A DNA stretch of 64,000 bases from Diprion similis (lineage: Eukaryota; Arthropoda; Insecta; Hymenoptera; Diprionidae), in contig NC_060107.1 in assembly GCF_021155765.1 (NCBI RefSeq), forward strand, positions 7,550,501 to 7,614,500. The letters are read 5' to 3'. Of the stretch, positions 1 through 12,056 are shown piece by piece. The first letter of the stretch is position 1; each line of letters begins with the position of its first letter. The notes under the pieces are model-generated. The model did no database searches. It had not been told where the DNA came from and saw only the letters and a program-made list of their open reading frames with translations. The position numbers were made by a program, and so were the translations under genes.

Positions 1-720
1 ATAACCCCACAGCACTTAACTATTCTTTTTAATAATTTATTTTCATCAGTTATTGATTATCTTTAATTATCCTTATTAGTCCTTGGATTTTACCTTTTAG
101 TCCTTAACTTTTTTTTCATTACGTGTGTCCTTGATTAATGATTATCCTTACTTTTAGTCAATTCTCCTTGATAGTTGTAATTTTCTTCACCTGTTTCGTC
201 CGTTAAGTTCTCGACTGTTGTTTCTATTAGATTCGTTCATCAATGATTGATTAATTGTCCTTGTTCGTCCTTGATTTTTTACTTTAAAAGTCAGTCATAC
301 CTCTAATTGATAATTATCCTTAATTCTCCCCAAAAGTAAGAATTTTCTTCAACTATTATTTCCATCAGCTTTATTCGTCAATTGTCAATTACCCTAATCG
401 TACTTATTTTTCCTTAGTTTTTACCGTTTAGTTCTCAACTTTTCCAAATTAGTTTTCACCCTTGATTGATCGTTATCCTTGAACCCCCCCTAATTCCCCT
501 CGAAATTACTAAATTTCCTATACAGTTTTGTCTAGTTAGCCCTAAACTATCCTAATTATTTTAACTAGTTTCATCTTTAACTGATATTTATTTTCAATTA
601 TCCTTATTATATTCTTGAAAATAATTCACCACAATTTTTCTTCTTCTAGTCCTAAACAATGATTTTCTCACCAATTTTACCCTTGATTAATAATTGCCCT
701 TAGTTATACATAAGTTCACA
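1..720. repeat. Degenerate tandem repeat, T-rich
   Basis: A motif close to TTGATTAATGATTATCCTTA recurs at about 131-150, 303-322, 462-480 and 683-702. Partial copies lie near 46-75 and 581-606. Phrases such as TCCTTNNTTTTTACC recur between them. Spacing is roughly 160-220 bp, and copies are strongly diverged. No gene is seen here. The array may continue left of the window. Confidence 0.5.
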
Positions 721-1909
721 CAATCAGCGAGAAGGTTGACGCTGTTGTTAATTCGAAAACAATCGCGTTACAAAGTAAATTTAAAATACTGACATCCGTT
801 TCTATACCTCCTAGTTTCCGCTAGCGATAAAAATTCTCAGATATAGGTCCAGAATAACAAAGATAAACGCTGACAGTAACTTTTGTAAATAAATTTTCAA
901 ATAAAACTATCTAAAAATTGTGTGGTGATATTACGTTAATTAACGTATTAAGCTTGACTTTAAAGCCCGTCGCGGTTTAATCACCGAGCACATTATCTTT
1001 TAGAGTGAATTTCCGCAAGCTGCAGAATTGCAATAATTCCAGACAATGTGTTACACATTTACCTATTTTTTTTTTTTTTTTTTTCATGCACAAGGATAAT
1101 ATAATAACACATGATCAAATCCGGTGGCCCTAAAATGAAGTGATATATTATCTTATCTATACGGTTTGTATTGAAATATATCGCAGACAAAGTTAGCTCA
1201 TCAACTGCTGAAAAGAATGAGATGAAGCTGTTAAAATATATGTAATACATTGTGTACAACGGGATGCGGTATACGGGAAAAGAGGTCGAAAAAATGGCCG
1301 AGCCCTTCTCCTGGCGTGTCAAGGAACGATAAGAACCATTATCAACGGACCGTTGCTGCAGAGAGTCGGGAATAAAGAGAAAGCAGAAAAAGGGTCGATC
1401 CAAATCCCAAGAATGTAATTTGAGCGAGCATCGTTTGGCAATAAATGAAATTGTGCAATTACATTTAAGGAAAATCCCAGCAGGGTTTTGTAATTTGGGA
1501 ATATTATTTCCCACTAATTAGAGACTAATCTTTTAATAATCACTTCTAAAGAACTTGCGGTTATAAAAATGCTTATTATATACACTTTCGATTGTCGTCG
1601 TCGATTCGTGGGCAATCGCGTGCTTACGAAAGTTGATTATTAATAAACGAAGAAACGAAATTGAAAAAAACATTTAATAAAGGTAAAGAAAAAAAAAATT
1701 TAAAGATCCCGACAAGCAGCGCGGCTCAAGCAGTGGCCTGTCCTGTCAATTCGGAGCCACACAGCCTGCCTGTTCATGGACCCAGAGTACGTATAGATTT
1801 AAAGAGATTGTCAACGAATATCCATGGCCTTCGGCGACGCGCATCTAACTACCGTTTCTTTTTATCTTTAGTTGGCTCCTTTTTCTTTCACTTCCCCTTA
1901 CATCTTATT

Positions 1910-1938
1910 TCTTCTTCTTCTTCTTCTTCTTCTTCTTC
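1910..1938. repeat. TTC trinucleotide microsatellite
   Basis: About 10 TTC units. It makes poly-Ser or poly-Leu in open frames, which should not be taken as genes. Confidence 0.9.
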
Positions 1939-2176
1939 ATCGTCATCTTAATTTTCTGCTTTTTTTCCACCGATATATATATATATATGTATTTCACGCC
2001 ATATATAGTGTGGCATATGTAAATCACTGTACGGTACGCATGGCGGATGTACTATACTATTATGGACTGTCGGCTCCTGTCTGACTGCACAGATGAGGGT
2101 AAATTCATATTTCGACAGCTCTGTATGGGTATAAATGCTTTACAAGCTAGGCGCCACGCTCCGATATTATGTTGTA

Positions 2177-2545
2177 TACAGTAGGGTGGACCAAAAAAAA
2201 TGACTGTTTTTTTTTCTCGCTAGTCACCGTGAAAATATCGTCCAAGGTGACGAAAAATAATTCTGTAAAAGCTTGAGCTCCTAATATTAATATTAAGAGG
2301 TGCGTATTTGTGATTTTCCATTTCCCGTTCAAATAATACGGAAAGTTTTTTTTTTATATTACTTTTAAATTTTATTGCTCAGCAATGGATTGGCGTATCA
2401 TAAATAGCTCGCAATTTTTTCCGATGGTAATCCGTTGTTGAGTAATAAAATTCCAAGATAAAAAAAAAATTTCCTGTGTTATTTAAACAGGAAACGAATA
2501 ATTACACACAAGCACCTCTTAATATTAGTCTTAGTGTGACAGAGC
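2177..2545. mobile_element. Palindromic repeat element, family 1, copy A
   Basis: It begins AGGGTGGACCAAAAAAAATG. Left-arm words recur in inverted order on the right: CTAATATTAATATTAAGAGG near 2281-2300 against CACCTCTTAATATTAGTCTT near 2513-2532, plus inverted copies of the TTATTACTCAACAACGG-like core. The right tip is missing. A second, longer copy lies at 36795-37570. No coding capacity is seen, which fits a fold-back MITE. Confidence 0.6.
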
Positions 2546-3597
2546 TTACAGACGTTTGGCCAAGGGGTTTTAATATTTAATGGGATCAATGGATCATTAG
2601 ATGCATGATAATTCGGTGTTTGTGCAGCTTTTTGAATTGACAGGTGTTAAATTGGTTCAAGATTTTACCTCGTTCACAGTTCAATCGTTGACCTACCTGC
2701 AGAATAACGATTTCTTTCGACTTATAGAAGTACGTCGCAATTCTATAATTCATTGGTTTCAGAGTGAGAAAAGCGAGAAAAAAAACCCAGATATTAATGG
2801 CAAATTCATAAGAAATTGTTTTTGGTTATCTAATTTTCGCGCCAATTTTAAGATTAATAGTCAGAAACTGTCAAAATTTCTAAACAAAATAAGTCAAGGT
2901 GTGAATATCTCCTGAGAATTTCAAGCTGCAAACAGGCTCAAACATCGTAAACAAAATCAGACTATAATTGAGTCGGAAAATTTATAGATGCAGAGTCACG
3001 CCTCGAATTCAGTTCAATATGATAATATAAAAAGTGAAGGTAAAAATTTTTTTTTTCTTATAATTAAAATGCAAATGTAGTAAATTTGACCGCATGACTT
3101 CATGTAGCCATAGAAAATGAACGGTATCGACTATATGCATCGATTGCCACACACCCGTCATGCCATCACAAGTCTTATAAACGTGCACATAGTATGGCGA
3201 TACGTATTGAGAACTTTTATCAGGGTGAAGGTTCGAGTTTATTCGGAGAGTTAGGCTTGTTCAGAGAGAGTTAACTTTTTTCCGTACCTTGAACATATCG
3301 TAAATTATTGCAAGAGTATATATTTCGTCGAATAAAAGAAGTTCCAAAAGCTCAGAGAACCAGCCAACTTTCTTTTGCCTTTGCCCCGCTTATTCATCAA
3401 ATTTTCATTGAAAAACTCCCTGCAATTTCGCAACTCTTGCGGGAGAATTTTAGGCTCTTTTTTTTTTTTGTTCGTTGGCAAAAAATTCAGGACAAATCAA
3501 CTTCAGGAATCGGAAGTAGGTACGCGAAACATGCAATTTTCAGTAGCATGAAAAGATCCATTTCCACTTCTAAAATCCTCGAACCTCGAACGAATAA

Positions 3598-3603
<6 letters not shown>

Positions 3604-3638
<35 letters not shown>
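3604..3638. repeat. TA then GT microsatellite
   Basis: About 14 TA units passing into 4 GT units. Confidence 0.9.
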
Positions 3639-3639
<1 letters not shown>

Positions 3640-5334
3640 AAGCAAAAATTTTTGACAGTTTGCATCAAAGTTCAGAGAAAACTTTCCTCGAGGAAAATTG
3701 TGTGCCTATAATAGAATTTAAATCGAATGTAAATACTCACAATCATTTCTAATCTCAACCACGCTACCCTGGCTTTGACATGTGAGCTTAATTTGATGTG
3801 GTTTTGATCTTTCGTTTCACTTTCTATTCTTCTTTTTTTTTTCAAAAGTATAGAAGAAAATGAAGTATGCTGACCAGAATCCTGATTATATTTACCACCA
3901 AGAAAAATTTACCCAGACGATGCTGAGCCGGAGCCTGTATAAATGCCTGTTCATACTTAAGCATCCTCGCTACTTACTGTAGAGGCAAGTAAAAAGGTTT
4001 ACCTATGATGAAAAGTTATGCTCTTGGAGTTTTGCAGGTGCAGTAAGAAAAGCTCTGACTTAGTGGTCGGTTTACACATTGAAAAGTTACTAACGAGGTT
4101 TAAAAACTTTTCAGGTATACGCGTATAAGTGCCTTCCTCTGAGCCCCTAATGCCTCGTAGTACCTATTTTTCCTCCGGTTTTACAGCGTGACGCAACGTC
4201 TAAGAAGCACGTAATTCGGAGGTCTGACCTCTCGGTGAAAACCCGCTAAACCTGCACTGCTTTCGCTTTACCATCTCATCCGAAACCACCTGCGATACAT
4301 ACTTGTTTTTACAGTGAAATTCCACCAGTCGGAATGTTGGAAAAAAAATTTACCAAGTCGTGATTTCTTGAGATATGGAAAAGAAGTATCGTGTTAAAAA
4401 TAAACCATCTTCGTTTACGCACCTCGATTTTAATCGATGCTAATGAATCGAAATTACTATCTAAATTGCAACGGTTGAATAATGAGGATTTTTCTCAAGT
4501 ATTCAAAACGATAAAAAACGGTTTGAAATTTGGTTTTTGAAACGGATTGATGTGCATTGCTCATCGAAACGATGCAGTTTGAAAAATCGATGTGATCGAT
4601 GATCATCAAAGACATTTTCGATATCCGCGGAGATGATGATGATCCGATAACTTTCCTATATATTCACTCTCCCAAATAACCCCCCAGACGGATAAATAGC
4701 TTCTTCGGTGAGCCGGTAACTCCTTTATACCGTCTTGATGCTAGTACCTGCTAATACCAACAAGTTACTTTTGTCTTTCAGCAAGATCCACTCGGCTATA
4801 TTTAGTCGGTCGAAGCCACTAGAGCCGAGGACCGATAAAGAGAAAATAAACCGCATCGTGGAAAAGTAACGTGAACGAGTTGTTAGGCGTCGTTCACACG
4901 GATTTCGCTTTCGATACCGCGATGATAACGTTGCCAGAACATCTGTCGATTAATCACCAATTATAGGTATAATATATTCCGAAAGAGGTTCCTCTCGTGG
5001 ATGATAAGTGCTTAATTTACAACTAGGCAATAATCATAGAATATTTTCAAAAATAATTTCCCTCTAGAAATACTGTTCGTATAAATTTTTTTTTTTAATT
5101 CTTTCGTTTCAGGTATTTTTTTCTACAGGCCGGTTTTTGCAGGTCGATCAATATTCTGTTCAGACTGTGCGTGTCGATAACACGATCAAAATAACCGAAA
5201 CAGTAATAAGATGGGATCCATTTTTTATTGACAACTCAACCCGACTTCAATTTGTCTTCATCGTTTTCACATTTTTTTTTTTTATAACACAATATACCTA
5301 GTCTATTGCCGAAAGGAAGAAGCTGTGTTTCAGG

Positions 5335-5470
5335 TAAATTACACAATCCTCGAAGACGATTGCAGTCCATTCGAGCCGCAGCACATCAAGTGCCCGGAAG
5401 CTGGCCGCTTGTTTCAGGAAGCGTGCACAGCGCTGTGTTATAAGAGACGCGGAGGGGCTTCCAGGTGTTA
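5335..5470 (+). other. GC-rich block with a possible cysteine-rich peptide exon
   Basis: After GTGTTTCAG, the frame starting at 5336 reads VNYTILEDDC and then a Cys-rich stretch ending CTALCYKRRGGASRC before TAA. Its cysteine spacing C-x10-C-x3-C-x8-C resembles the first four cysteines of insect defensins (C-x12-C-x3-C-x9-C, from memory), but the terminal C-x-C pair is not present before the stop. The acceptor has a poor pyrimidine tract, no signal peptide exon was found, and the other two plus frames and one minus frame are also open. Treat as a lead only. Confidence 0.15.
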
Positions 5471-7664
5471 AAAGGTGTGCATTTCGTCGTTGACTAATCG
5501 GTGGTAATTAACTCAGGCTTGAACCAACGTACAGGCATAATAATATCGGATAAAATTTTAGCTCACGCTGCACTTCGCGAGCTGCATATTTGCCTAATAT
5601 ATTATATCCACTATTATTAATGTCGTGAGACATTTCACTGAGAGTTCATAATTCCGTTAATTCGCTGGAAAATAAAAATTAGTAAAACGCCAAGGTGGGA
5701 AACTTTTTTCAATTCGGTGCTCTTCGCGATTCTCGCGGACATCGTGAAGCTTCACGTGAATTTTTTCCTGGCGATTCAAAGAACGAGGAACGCTCCGAAA
5801 GTACGGTGCGATTGATAAGAAAATGTGGGAAGACGAAGAGCGTGTAACCCGCCTCGTCCATATATTTCCAAAAGTGGTTTGACATAATCAAACAGCGTCC
5901 GAAGCGGCGTGGCCCAGATATCGCGGTAGGTAAAGTTAGTGTATACGGTGTGAAAAGCGAAAACAAGAGGTGAAAAGGAAAAGGTATATTATTATCTATG
6001 GCATGTGTTTACCAAGTGGCAATAAAACGATGTACGTATAACGCTGTATGCTCGAGATAAAAAAATCGTGCGTCTCCTCTCTGCGGTACGTACTATTCAT
6101 AAAGAAACAGTACCTTGGTATACTTAACACGCGGTGCGTCAATGTGTACTTGGTACTTGGATAGTAGGTGTATCTACGCCAAAGTTCCGAGGATGCAGTC
6201 TAACAGTTTCTAGGAGACGGATAGCGCCGCGTGGCAGAGCCTTATTCCAAGTATAAGAACAGATGAAAAAGTAAAATGAAAATAAAAATGGGTAAAGAAA
6301 CGAATGTTCTTTTTAACGGCCGAATAAAACCTCCAAACGCGGTAATATTTTCCGTGTTTCTCTTCCTCTTCTTCTTCTTCTTCCACTTCTTTTCATCTTA
6401 ATCCTATTTTCGTTTCCCTCAGCATGAGCAAAGGGGCGATGCACCACGTCCAACTTTTTCTTTCACAGGTTGTACTTGATGCAAGCGTGGTGCATGGCAT
6501 CTTGATACACCCTGTGCAGCATCTCCGCTCTTAAAGATCCCAGTGCAGCAATTCGAGTGCAGACGCTTGGCTCTTACACTCTCATCGCTCATTAGTGGAG
6601 AAATGACCGGCGATAGCGGTTGCGCATGCTCTACAAACCCATCGCCAATGTGGCGATCTAATACCGACAGTTTTTAAAAGTAATTCCTGGACCGCTTGGC
6701 TGCTCGGTCAATACTCGATCTCCAAGAGCATTTTATAAACTTTTTATAAGATTTTACAAGCTGTCAGATTTTGTTTGGTTTTCGTTCATGCAAGCTACTC
6801 TGGCGTCAGGGCAATTCTTCGATCTATGATTCAACAGTCTCAAGTGTTTTGCTACAGCCGAACGATTAGCACTCCTTAACGAAGTTGGCATTAAGGAGAT
6901 CACGGATTAATTCGACATAAGTCACGTTCTTAGTTAAAGCTCATATCATCGCACCGACTATAAAAAAATTATGCGTTGTCGAAGTCATTTCTTGGGAGTA
7001 GAAAACCCCGTAATTAGAATTGAAATTAAATCAATTATCGACTTGGAAATACGTTACAGCAGTGAAACAGCTTTGCTGAAAATGATGCTCATATTTTCTT
7101 CATTTACGTGCGAGTGATAGAAAGCAATCAATCTGATCAATTGATACATTATTAATTATTATAAAATAATTATTTGACAAAGTAATCAATCCGGCTGAAT
7201 CTATTCTTTTTGTTATAAAATAAATGATGGAAAAAACCCTAAAATTGTTCCGTAGATATAAAAAAGGAGGTGAAATACTGAGAAAAACTGAAGGGTATAA
7301 AATAATAAGAAGTAGGTGGTAATTATACCTGCTGCGGCAGAAAAAAAGATGAGTCCAAGAATCACGGTTCGATAAGTCATCGTCTTATTATCGGCACATG
7401 CAACTTTTCACTCCACTATAATCTGATCACCATTCGACTCACGATCATTCTAATCGAAATTTCGAACGAAAAGATACATTTTCGACTGCAAGTTCTTGAA
7501 AATGTGCAACGATTTTTCGCGACAAATTGAACCGATGACCGAAATCGATCGGTCAAAAATTTCCCTGATCACATTAACGAGAATCTCCAGCGTGGATGAA
7601 GATAATGTTATTTATGACATGTGTATCTTCAAAAGTCGTTCAATATTTATGGAAATTGAAAAAC

Positions 7665-8030
7665 AAGACAATTTTCCCGATCTTCCTGCCCTCAAGGTTT
7701 AACTTCCGGTGCCGCACAGCCGTGGCCAATTCCTGATCGCTGTACTTTTCATTCAACAATCGGCTCGCCAAATCGTAAGCCAGACGATACACGTGGTCCG
7801 GATGCTGCGATCGGCCAAGTTATGGACCAGCTCGGCGCTGAGGCGGTTCGAGAACTGAGACTGAAGACTGAACTCACAGGCCTACCAGTGTCGTAAAGGC
7901 TTGCTGGTTGAGCCAGAGCAGATACCGATTCTGCCACGTTATACCCTGCAGGCCTTCTCGGCGAGTGCTATGGGTCACGTAAGTAAACCCGAATGTTTCG
8001 ACCTTAACCCACAGTTGCAACTTCGGTCTC
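7665..8030 (-). pseudogene. Coding-like minus-strand fragment with frame breaks, unidentified
   Basis: In a GC-rich island, the minus strand shows three consecutive protein-like segments: about 8027-7870 (includes GLQGITWQNRYLLWLNQQ), about 7868-7800 in a shifted frame (includes SNRLSAELVHNLADRS), and about 7835-7645 back in the first frame (includes YDLASRLLNEKYSDQELATA). The first frame is broken by a TGA near 7870 and a TAA near 7818. Composition and codon texture suggest a decayed gene on this strand. Alternatively, GTGAGT near 7871 and a CAG acceptor near 7800 would make a ~72-nt intron. The plus strand is also partly open, with GTAAGT at 7980. I do not recognise the family and cannot say whether the source is cellular or a mobile or viral insertion. 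Confidence 0.3.
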
Positions 8031-8039
8031 TAACGATTT

Positions 8040-9640
8040 AGATGTCAAGTTGTCTTGCAACGAACATTTTCAAGCGAAACCAGTCCGATTGCCGATCATT
8101 AAACGTCGCTCCAAAATCTTGTACAGAACACGTTGAATACCCGCATTTTTTTCTGATTCTTTCGGATTCTTATTTCATGATAAATCGGATGGAAACAACC
8201 TTGAATAATGACAAACTTTGACCTGCATTAAACTCAATTATATATTTATTAAGCATGCAAAAATATATAATGACGCAACACTGCGAGAATAGCATTTAAG
8301 GATTACCTCGATTTTTGTCTGGTATGATTCTTGTACAATCGAAATAGTCCCTTCAATACAACACCTCGTTTTCCCGTTCACGTGATAAGAAGCGTTTGAG
8401 GGCAATGATCGTTTAAAACTGGTCTCTATATCATTGGTAGATATGCGTATGTTAATCCAAAGGTATCGTGAAAATTGTGGTGGGAAAATTTTCCATCTGC
8501 TGAAATGCCACGGAAACATTTCCAATTTATATGACTTCTGAGTAAACCGACAGAATATATCATTTCCGCGTGAAAATTTCACGCGATAAACAATGACTTT
8601 AAAATTGGAACACAATTAAACTGTGAATAATTTTTTTTATTCTCGATGTATGAAAATGTTTTTATCGCAGGTAAAAACTCTCAATGTGAGATCGACGTTG
8701 ATGTTCAAATAGATCATTTATCTTGACGTCAGTTAATTTTACAGTTTTCAGCTCTCGCTTACAAACACGCATAAATTGCTAGCTCCACATCTGTCTTCAT
8801 CTAGAATTACGGACCCAAATTATATATATATATATATATATATATCGAAACAGTATAACGGTGTAGATATGTTTGTCATAGCACGTGTAAGAGTCACACA
8901 TAATCTGAATTAATTCTAACCAATTTAGGTAAGCATATAGCGCATTGTACATATAAATGGCCCAACGTTTTCAGTTATTAATCATGGCATCACATTATTC
9001 GGAACTTACCATAGTATTTGACCATGACGAATTAGATTCTGTCTGGGCAATCAATGAGTGGTAATCACGGTTGTTAATCTCGATATATAAGAGTTCACAG
9101 TGTGTTCTTCCTTGCAAATCGGCGTTAATCATACGGCGGCTATAAGTTTTAAAAAATGATGCGGAAAATCAATTCAACGGTGTACAGTACCGGTTACCAT
9201 CCATCCGCTTTCGGCTCAAGTGGTTTGAAGAACTTGTCAATATCGATCATAATCGTATTAATCGATGATCGAGTTAATACCATCTGGACCGCCTGTAATA
9301 ATGACGTAATCCGAATCCCGCAGTAAGGAAATACGCTATGGACCAACGTACTTAACCTACTCGTACGAAATGATAATTGCACATAATAAGGCGTTTAATT
9401 TTTACAAAGTATTATAATTATGCAAGATACAGATGATTCTTGACTCTGTCAATGAAAATCACGTTGGGTGGGTATTAATTAGTCTTTACTTCGTTACTAA
9501 ATACATTTCACACTTCAATTGGCTTGTCTACATTTTTGTTCCTTATCACGTATCGTACTGCAAGAAAAGACCCGACTTACGCGAAGGGCATGCTGGTTGC
9601 ATACGATTAGACGTATCCTTCTGTAGTCAGAAACATGGAG
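8040..9640. other. Non-coding stretch upstream of the candidate promoter
   Basis: AT-rich sequence with a TA microsatellite at 8820-8845. The 125-codon open frame on the minus strand (8238-8615) has no recognisable motif and is within what chance allows in this window. Nothing else is supported. Confidence 0.45.
8820..8845. repeat. TA microsatellite
   Basis: About 13 TA units. Confidence 0.9.
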
Positions 9641-9646
9641 CAAGCC

Positions 9647-10048
9647 TATAAAAGGTGCGTTCCGAAATTAGCTGGCAGCGCTGAAAACTCCCTAGGACAG
9701 AGACAGAGCTACCCACGAAGTCAGCAGCGGAAAGAAATGAGAGATTGTTGACAGCACTGAGAGTTAATATTGAAACGTACCACTGGAACGCGCCCTCAGT
9801 ACTCCGGTATTTTTACAACTCTAGCCGTAACACTTTTTTTCAATACATGAGTAAGCGGCTTGCGGATAGCGATCGCAGCGCCATCACAGTCGCGTGGGGT
9901 GAAGCGACGGTTTAAACACCTTGTGGAGTCTACGATCTCAGTGTTTATATACTCGTTGCCGTAGTGTGGTGTTTTCGGGAGCATTCACGAGTCGACGACA
10001 ATCTCGTATTGAACCACGTATTTGATCATTCCTGTGTTAAATAACGAC
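9647..10048 (+). promoter_or_regulatory. Candidate RBBP6 promoter and non-coding first exon
   Basis: TATAAAAG lies at 9647-9654 in sequence that is clearly GC-richer than its surroundings (about 9,580-10,200). A strong donor, GACGTAAGTA, with exon end at 10048, follows. It could be joined to the acceptor at 11391 in front of the RBBP6 start, giving a 1.3-kb first intron. No other donor of equal strength was noticed between 10.1 and 11.4 kb. The exact transcription start is not visible, and the exon may begin anywhere from about 9,675 onward. It could instead belong to an unrelated transcript. Confidence 0.3.
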
Positions 10049-11391
10049 GTAAGTACACTGTATAATGCACTCTTCGCTTCCAAATATCTTGTGATACCGC
10101 TAATGTGGCTGAAATACATCCGGTTTGCGTAGTAGCAGAACTTAAGCGAGTGAAATTTACTGCGAAGCGGACCGTCCTCACGCCCGACTCGCCAAAACAA
10201 ATTAACACACTTGGCTTGCCTGAAGAATGATTCTTACTCCAGTCAATTTAATGACAAATTTATGTCATCTTATCGTCTCGAGTTCCCTTTTTTCGAAAAT
10301 ACAACCACCTGGCTGGTCTTTGTGCACGGAATAATTTTAATCCAATCGATCTACCTGGTCTAAATTTATCACCAAACAAGTTTCTAATTATTCGGAGAAT
10401 ATTTCATGGCTATGTAGGGTATCACTTCGCACGAGGTATTCGAAATCAAACCACCTACCTTTCCCACTTTCATTCATCACAGCTACCTATACGTCGGCCC
10501 AATTTTCAACCTCATCGTATACATATATATATGTATATATCTACACACACACACACACAAACGCAAACGTATGTATCTACATACAAAATCTATCGACCTT
10601 GAGATACCGTGAATCCAATTTTATTTTATCTCAAAGTTTTCACCTGTGCCTTATGCTCAACTACTTTCTACTGCCAAACCCCTGTGAAAAAACCCTTTGA
10701 AATTCAAAACGTCTTCCATTAAATGTGGTAAAAAATTAAAGAAATTCATCATTTTTTAATTGTACCTGAAAAGTCTCGGATAGCGAGATTAGTCATTTAT
10801 TTGATCGCAAGTCGGTCCTTAGCATGCCGCCTAGTGAATCCATTTGTTAACATTTTATCGATAATACAGTTGACTTATGATTATAACTCGTAATCAAGAA
10901 ATTGGGATATTTTCTTAGCGATCATTAGATTACTCCACTAATTGAATAATATTAACTGGAAATTATTTCTTTCAAGCTCGTATAAACAACTTTGATACTT
11001 TAATCTTTCTTTTCGTAGTTACCATTCTATAATTGAAAATTTTTTCCATATATCATTGGTTGTTGTCAAAATATTCCGAGTTTTGTATCAAATAATATAA
11101 ATATGAACCTATGTAACTATTGGGTGTTTGATGCTATTTTTAATAATCACGAATATATTAAAATCTCATTAAACGCATTCATACGATTAGGCATGCCAAG
11201 GAGATTCAAAATATCTTGAGGCTTTCAATGCTTGAATGAAAATAAATTGTTTAATGTGAGAAAATGTAGTTTAGATGGTCTTTTAAATGGACGTTCATGT
11301 AAAAAATACTTGAATGAAACAAAATGAACAGTTAGATCGATTTTATAATATGATACTAGTCGGAAGTATTTTAATTTAACTGATATTTCAG
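10049..11391 (+). other. Probable 5' UTR intron of RBBP6
   Basis: If the exon ending at 10048 is real, this is intron sequence. It contains TA and CA dinucleotide runs (10520-10560), then AT-rich DNA, and ends in the TTTCAG acceptor. No coding segment was seen. Confidence 0.3.
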
Positions 11392-11408
11392 CATGCTAAA
11401 GTAGCACG
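11386..11408 (+). promoter_or_regulatory. Splice acceptor and short 5' UTR before the RBBP6 start
   Basis: A TATTTCAG acceptor ends at 11391, and 17 nt later comes the ATG in the context AGCACGATG. This shows that the 5' UTR is spliced and that the promoter is further upstream. Confidence 0.7.
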
Positions 11409-12056
11409 ATGTCTGTACACTACAAGTTCAAGTCTACTTTGGACTATGACACCGTATCGTTTGACGGCCTGCACATCTCTGTGGCAGACTTGAAAAAGGC
11501 GATCTTTCATCAGAAGCGTATTGGCAAAAACACAGATTTTGACCTACAGATAACCAATGCCCAAACTAAAGAAGGTAATTATTATTCATTTTGTCTGGTT
11601 GATTTCCTAGTTCGACTGCGTCCACTTGATATTACAAAAAACCAACAAACAGAATATAACGACTAATGTGAAACTATCGACATTGAATGTAATTCTTAAA
11701 AATATTGGGAAACATATTTGGGATTACTTCAGTTAATTACTAGCCAAATTTCATATTCTTTACAAATGATCTACAAATACTGAGTCTTGCTACACAAATA
11801 GTACTTAATTTTTTTTTCCAGATTACACTGATGATAATGCTTTGATAGCAAAGAACACAAGCTTAATCATAGCTAGGGTGCCATTGACCATCCAACAAAA
11901 ACGTTCTTGGGATCGAAACGAAGGACCAGCCATTGGCAATTCAAAGGATGAATCGAATATGGGCAGATCAGTAGACCTAACACGGCTCGATGGCTCGGAA
12001 GAAGATAAGATTCGTGCAATGATGACTCAATCGACTCAAGATTACGATCCATCAAA
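11409..12056 (+). CDS. RBBP6: RBBP6 exons 1-2: DWNN ubiquitin-like domain
   Basis: Exon 1 (11409-11574) begins MSVHYKFKST and exon 2 (11822-12056) continues with DYTDDNALIAKNTSLIIARV, the end of a DWNN fold. Together they cover residues 1-133. DWNN is a ubiquitin-like fold diagnostic of RBBP6 proteins and found at their N-terminus. The intron between them is phase 1 with donor GGTAATT. Exon 2 ends in AA before GTAAGT, and the split codon is completed to Asn by exon 3. An upstream acceptor, TTTCAG at 11386-11391, leaves only 17 nt of 5' UTR before the ATG, so at least one non-coding exon must lie upstream. If exon 1 is not spliced it runs in frame to a stop at 11666, giving an 85-residue product without a complete DWNN domain. 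Confidence 0.95.

Larger units (their letters stand above)
721..7660. other. Upstream region without a recognised gene
   Basis: AT-rich DNA with poly-T tracts, TTC and TA microsatellites and one palindromic element (2177-2545). Several GC-richer blocks (about 4150-4300, 4690-4910, 5335-5470, 5700-5960, 6420-6720) have open frames on more than one strand, but I could not assign any to a known family. An 11-bp inverted pair (GATGCACCACG / CGTGGTGCATG) sits inside the last block at about 6438-6500. Confidence 0.5.

Noticed and set aside
1059..1514. 151-codon minus-strand open frame
   Set aside because: It ends in poly-Lys from a poly-T run, shows no motif or family resemblance, and has no splice or promoter context. 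It is the longest frame outside RBBP6 but still plausible by chance.
1661..2084. Two plus-strand frames ending in poly-Ser or poly-Leu
   Set aside because: Both are translations of the TTC microsatellite at 1910-1938.
2601..2915. 104-codon plus-strand frame
   Set aside because: AT-rich codons, no motif, no context; chance length for this composition.
8238..8615. 125-codon minus-strand frame just upstream of the broken island
   Set aside because: Codon texture is AT-driven and no family is recognisable. It could be an extension of the island but nothing ties them together.
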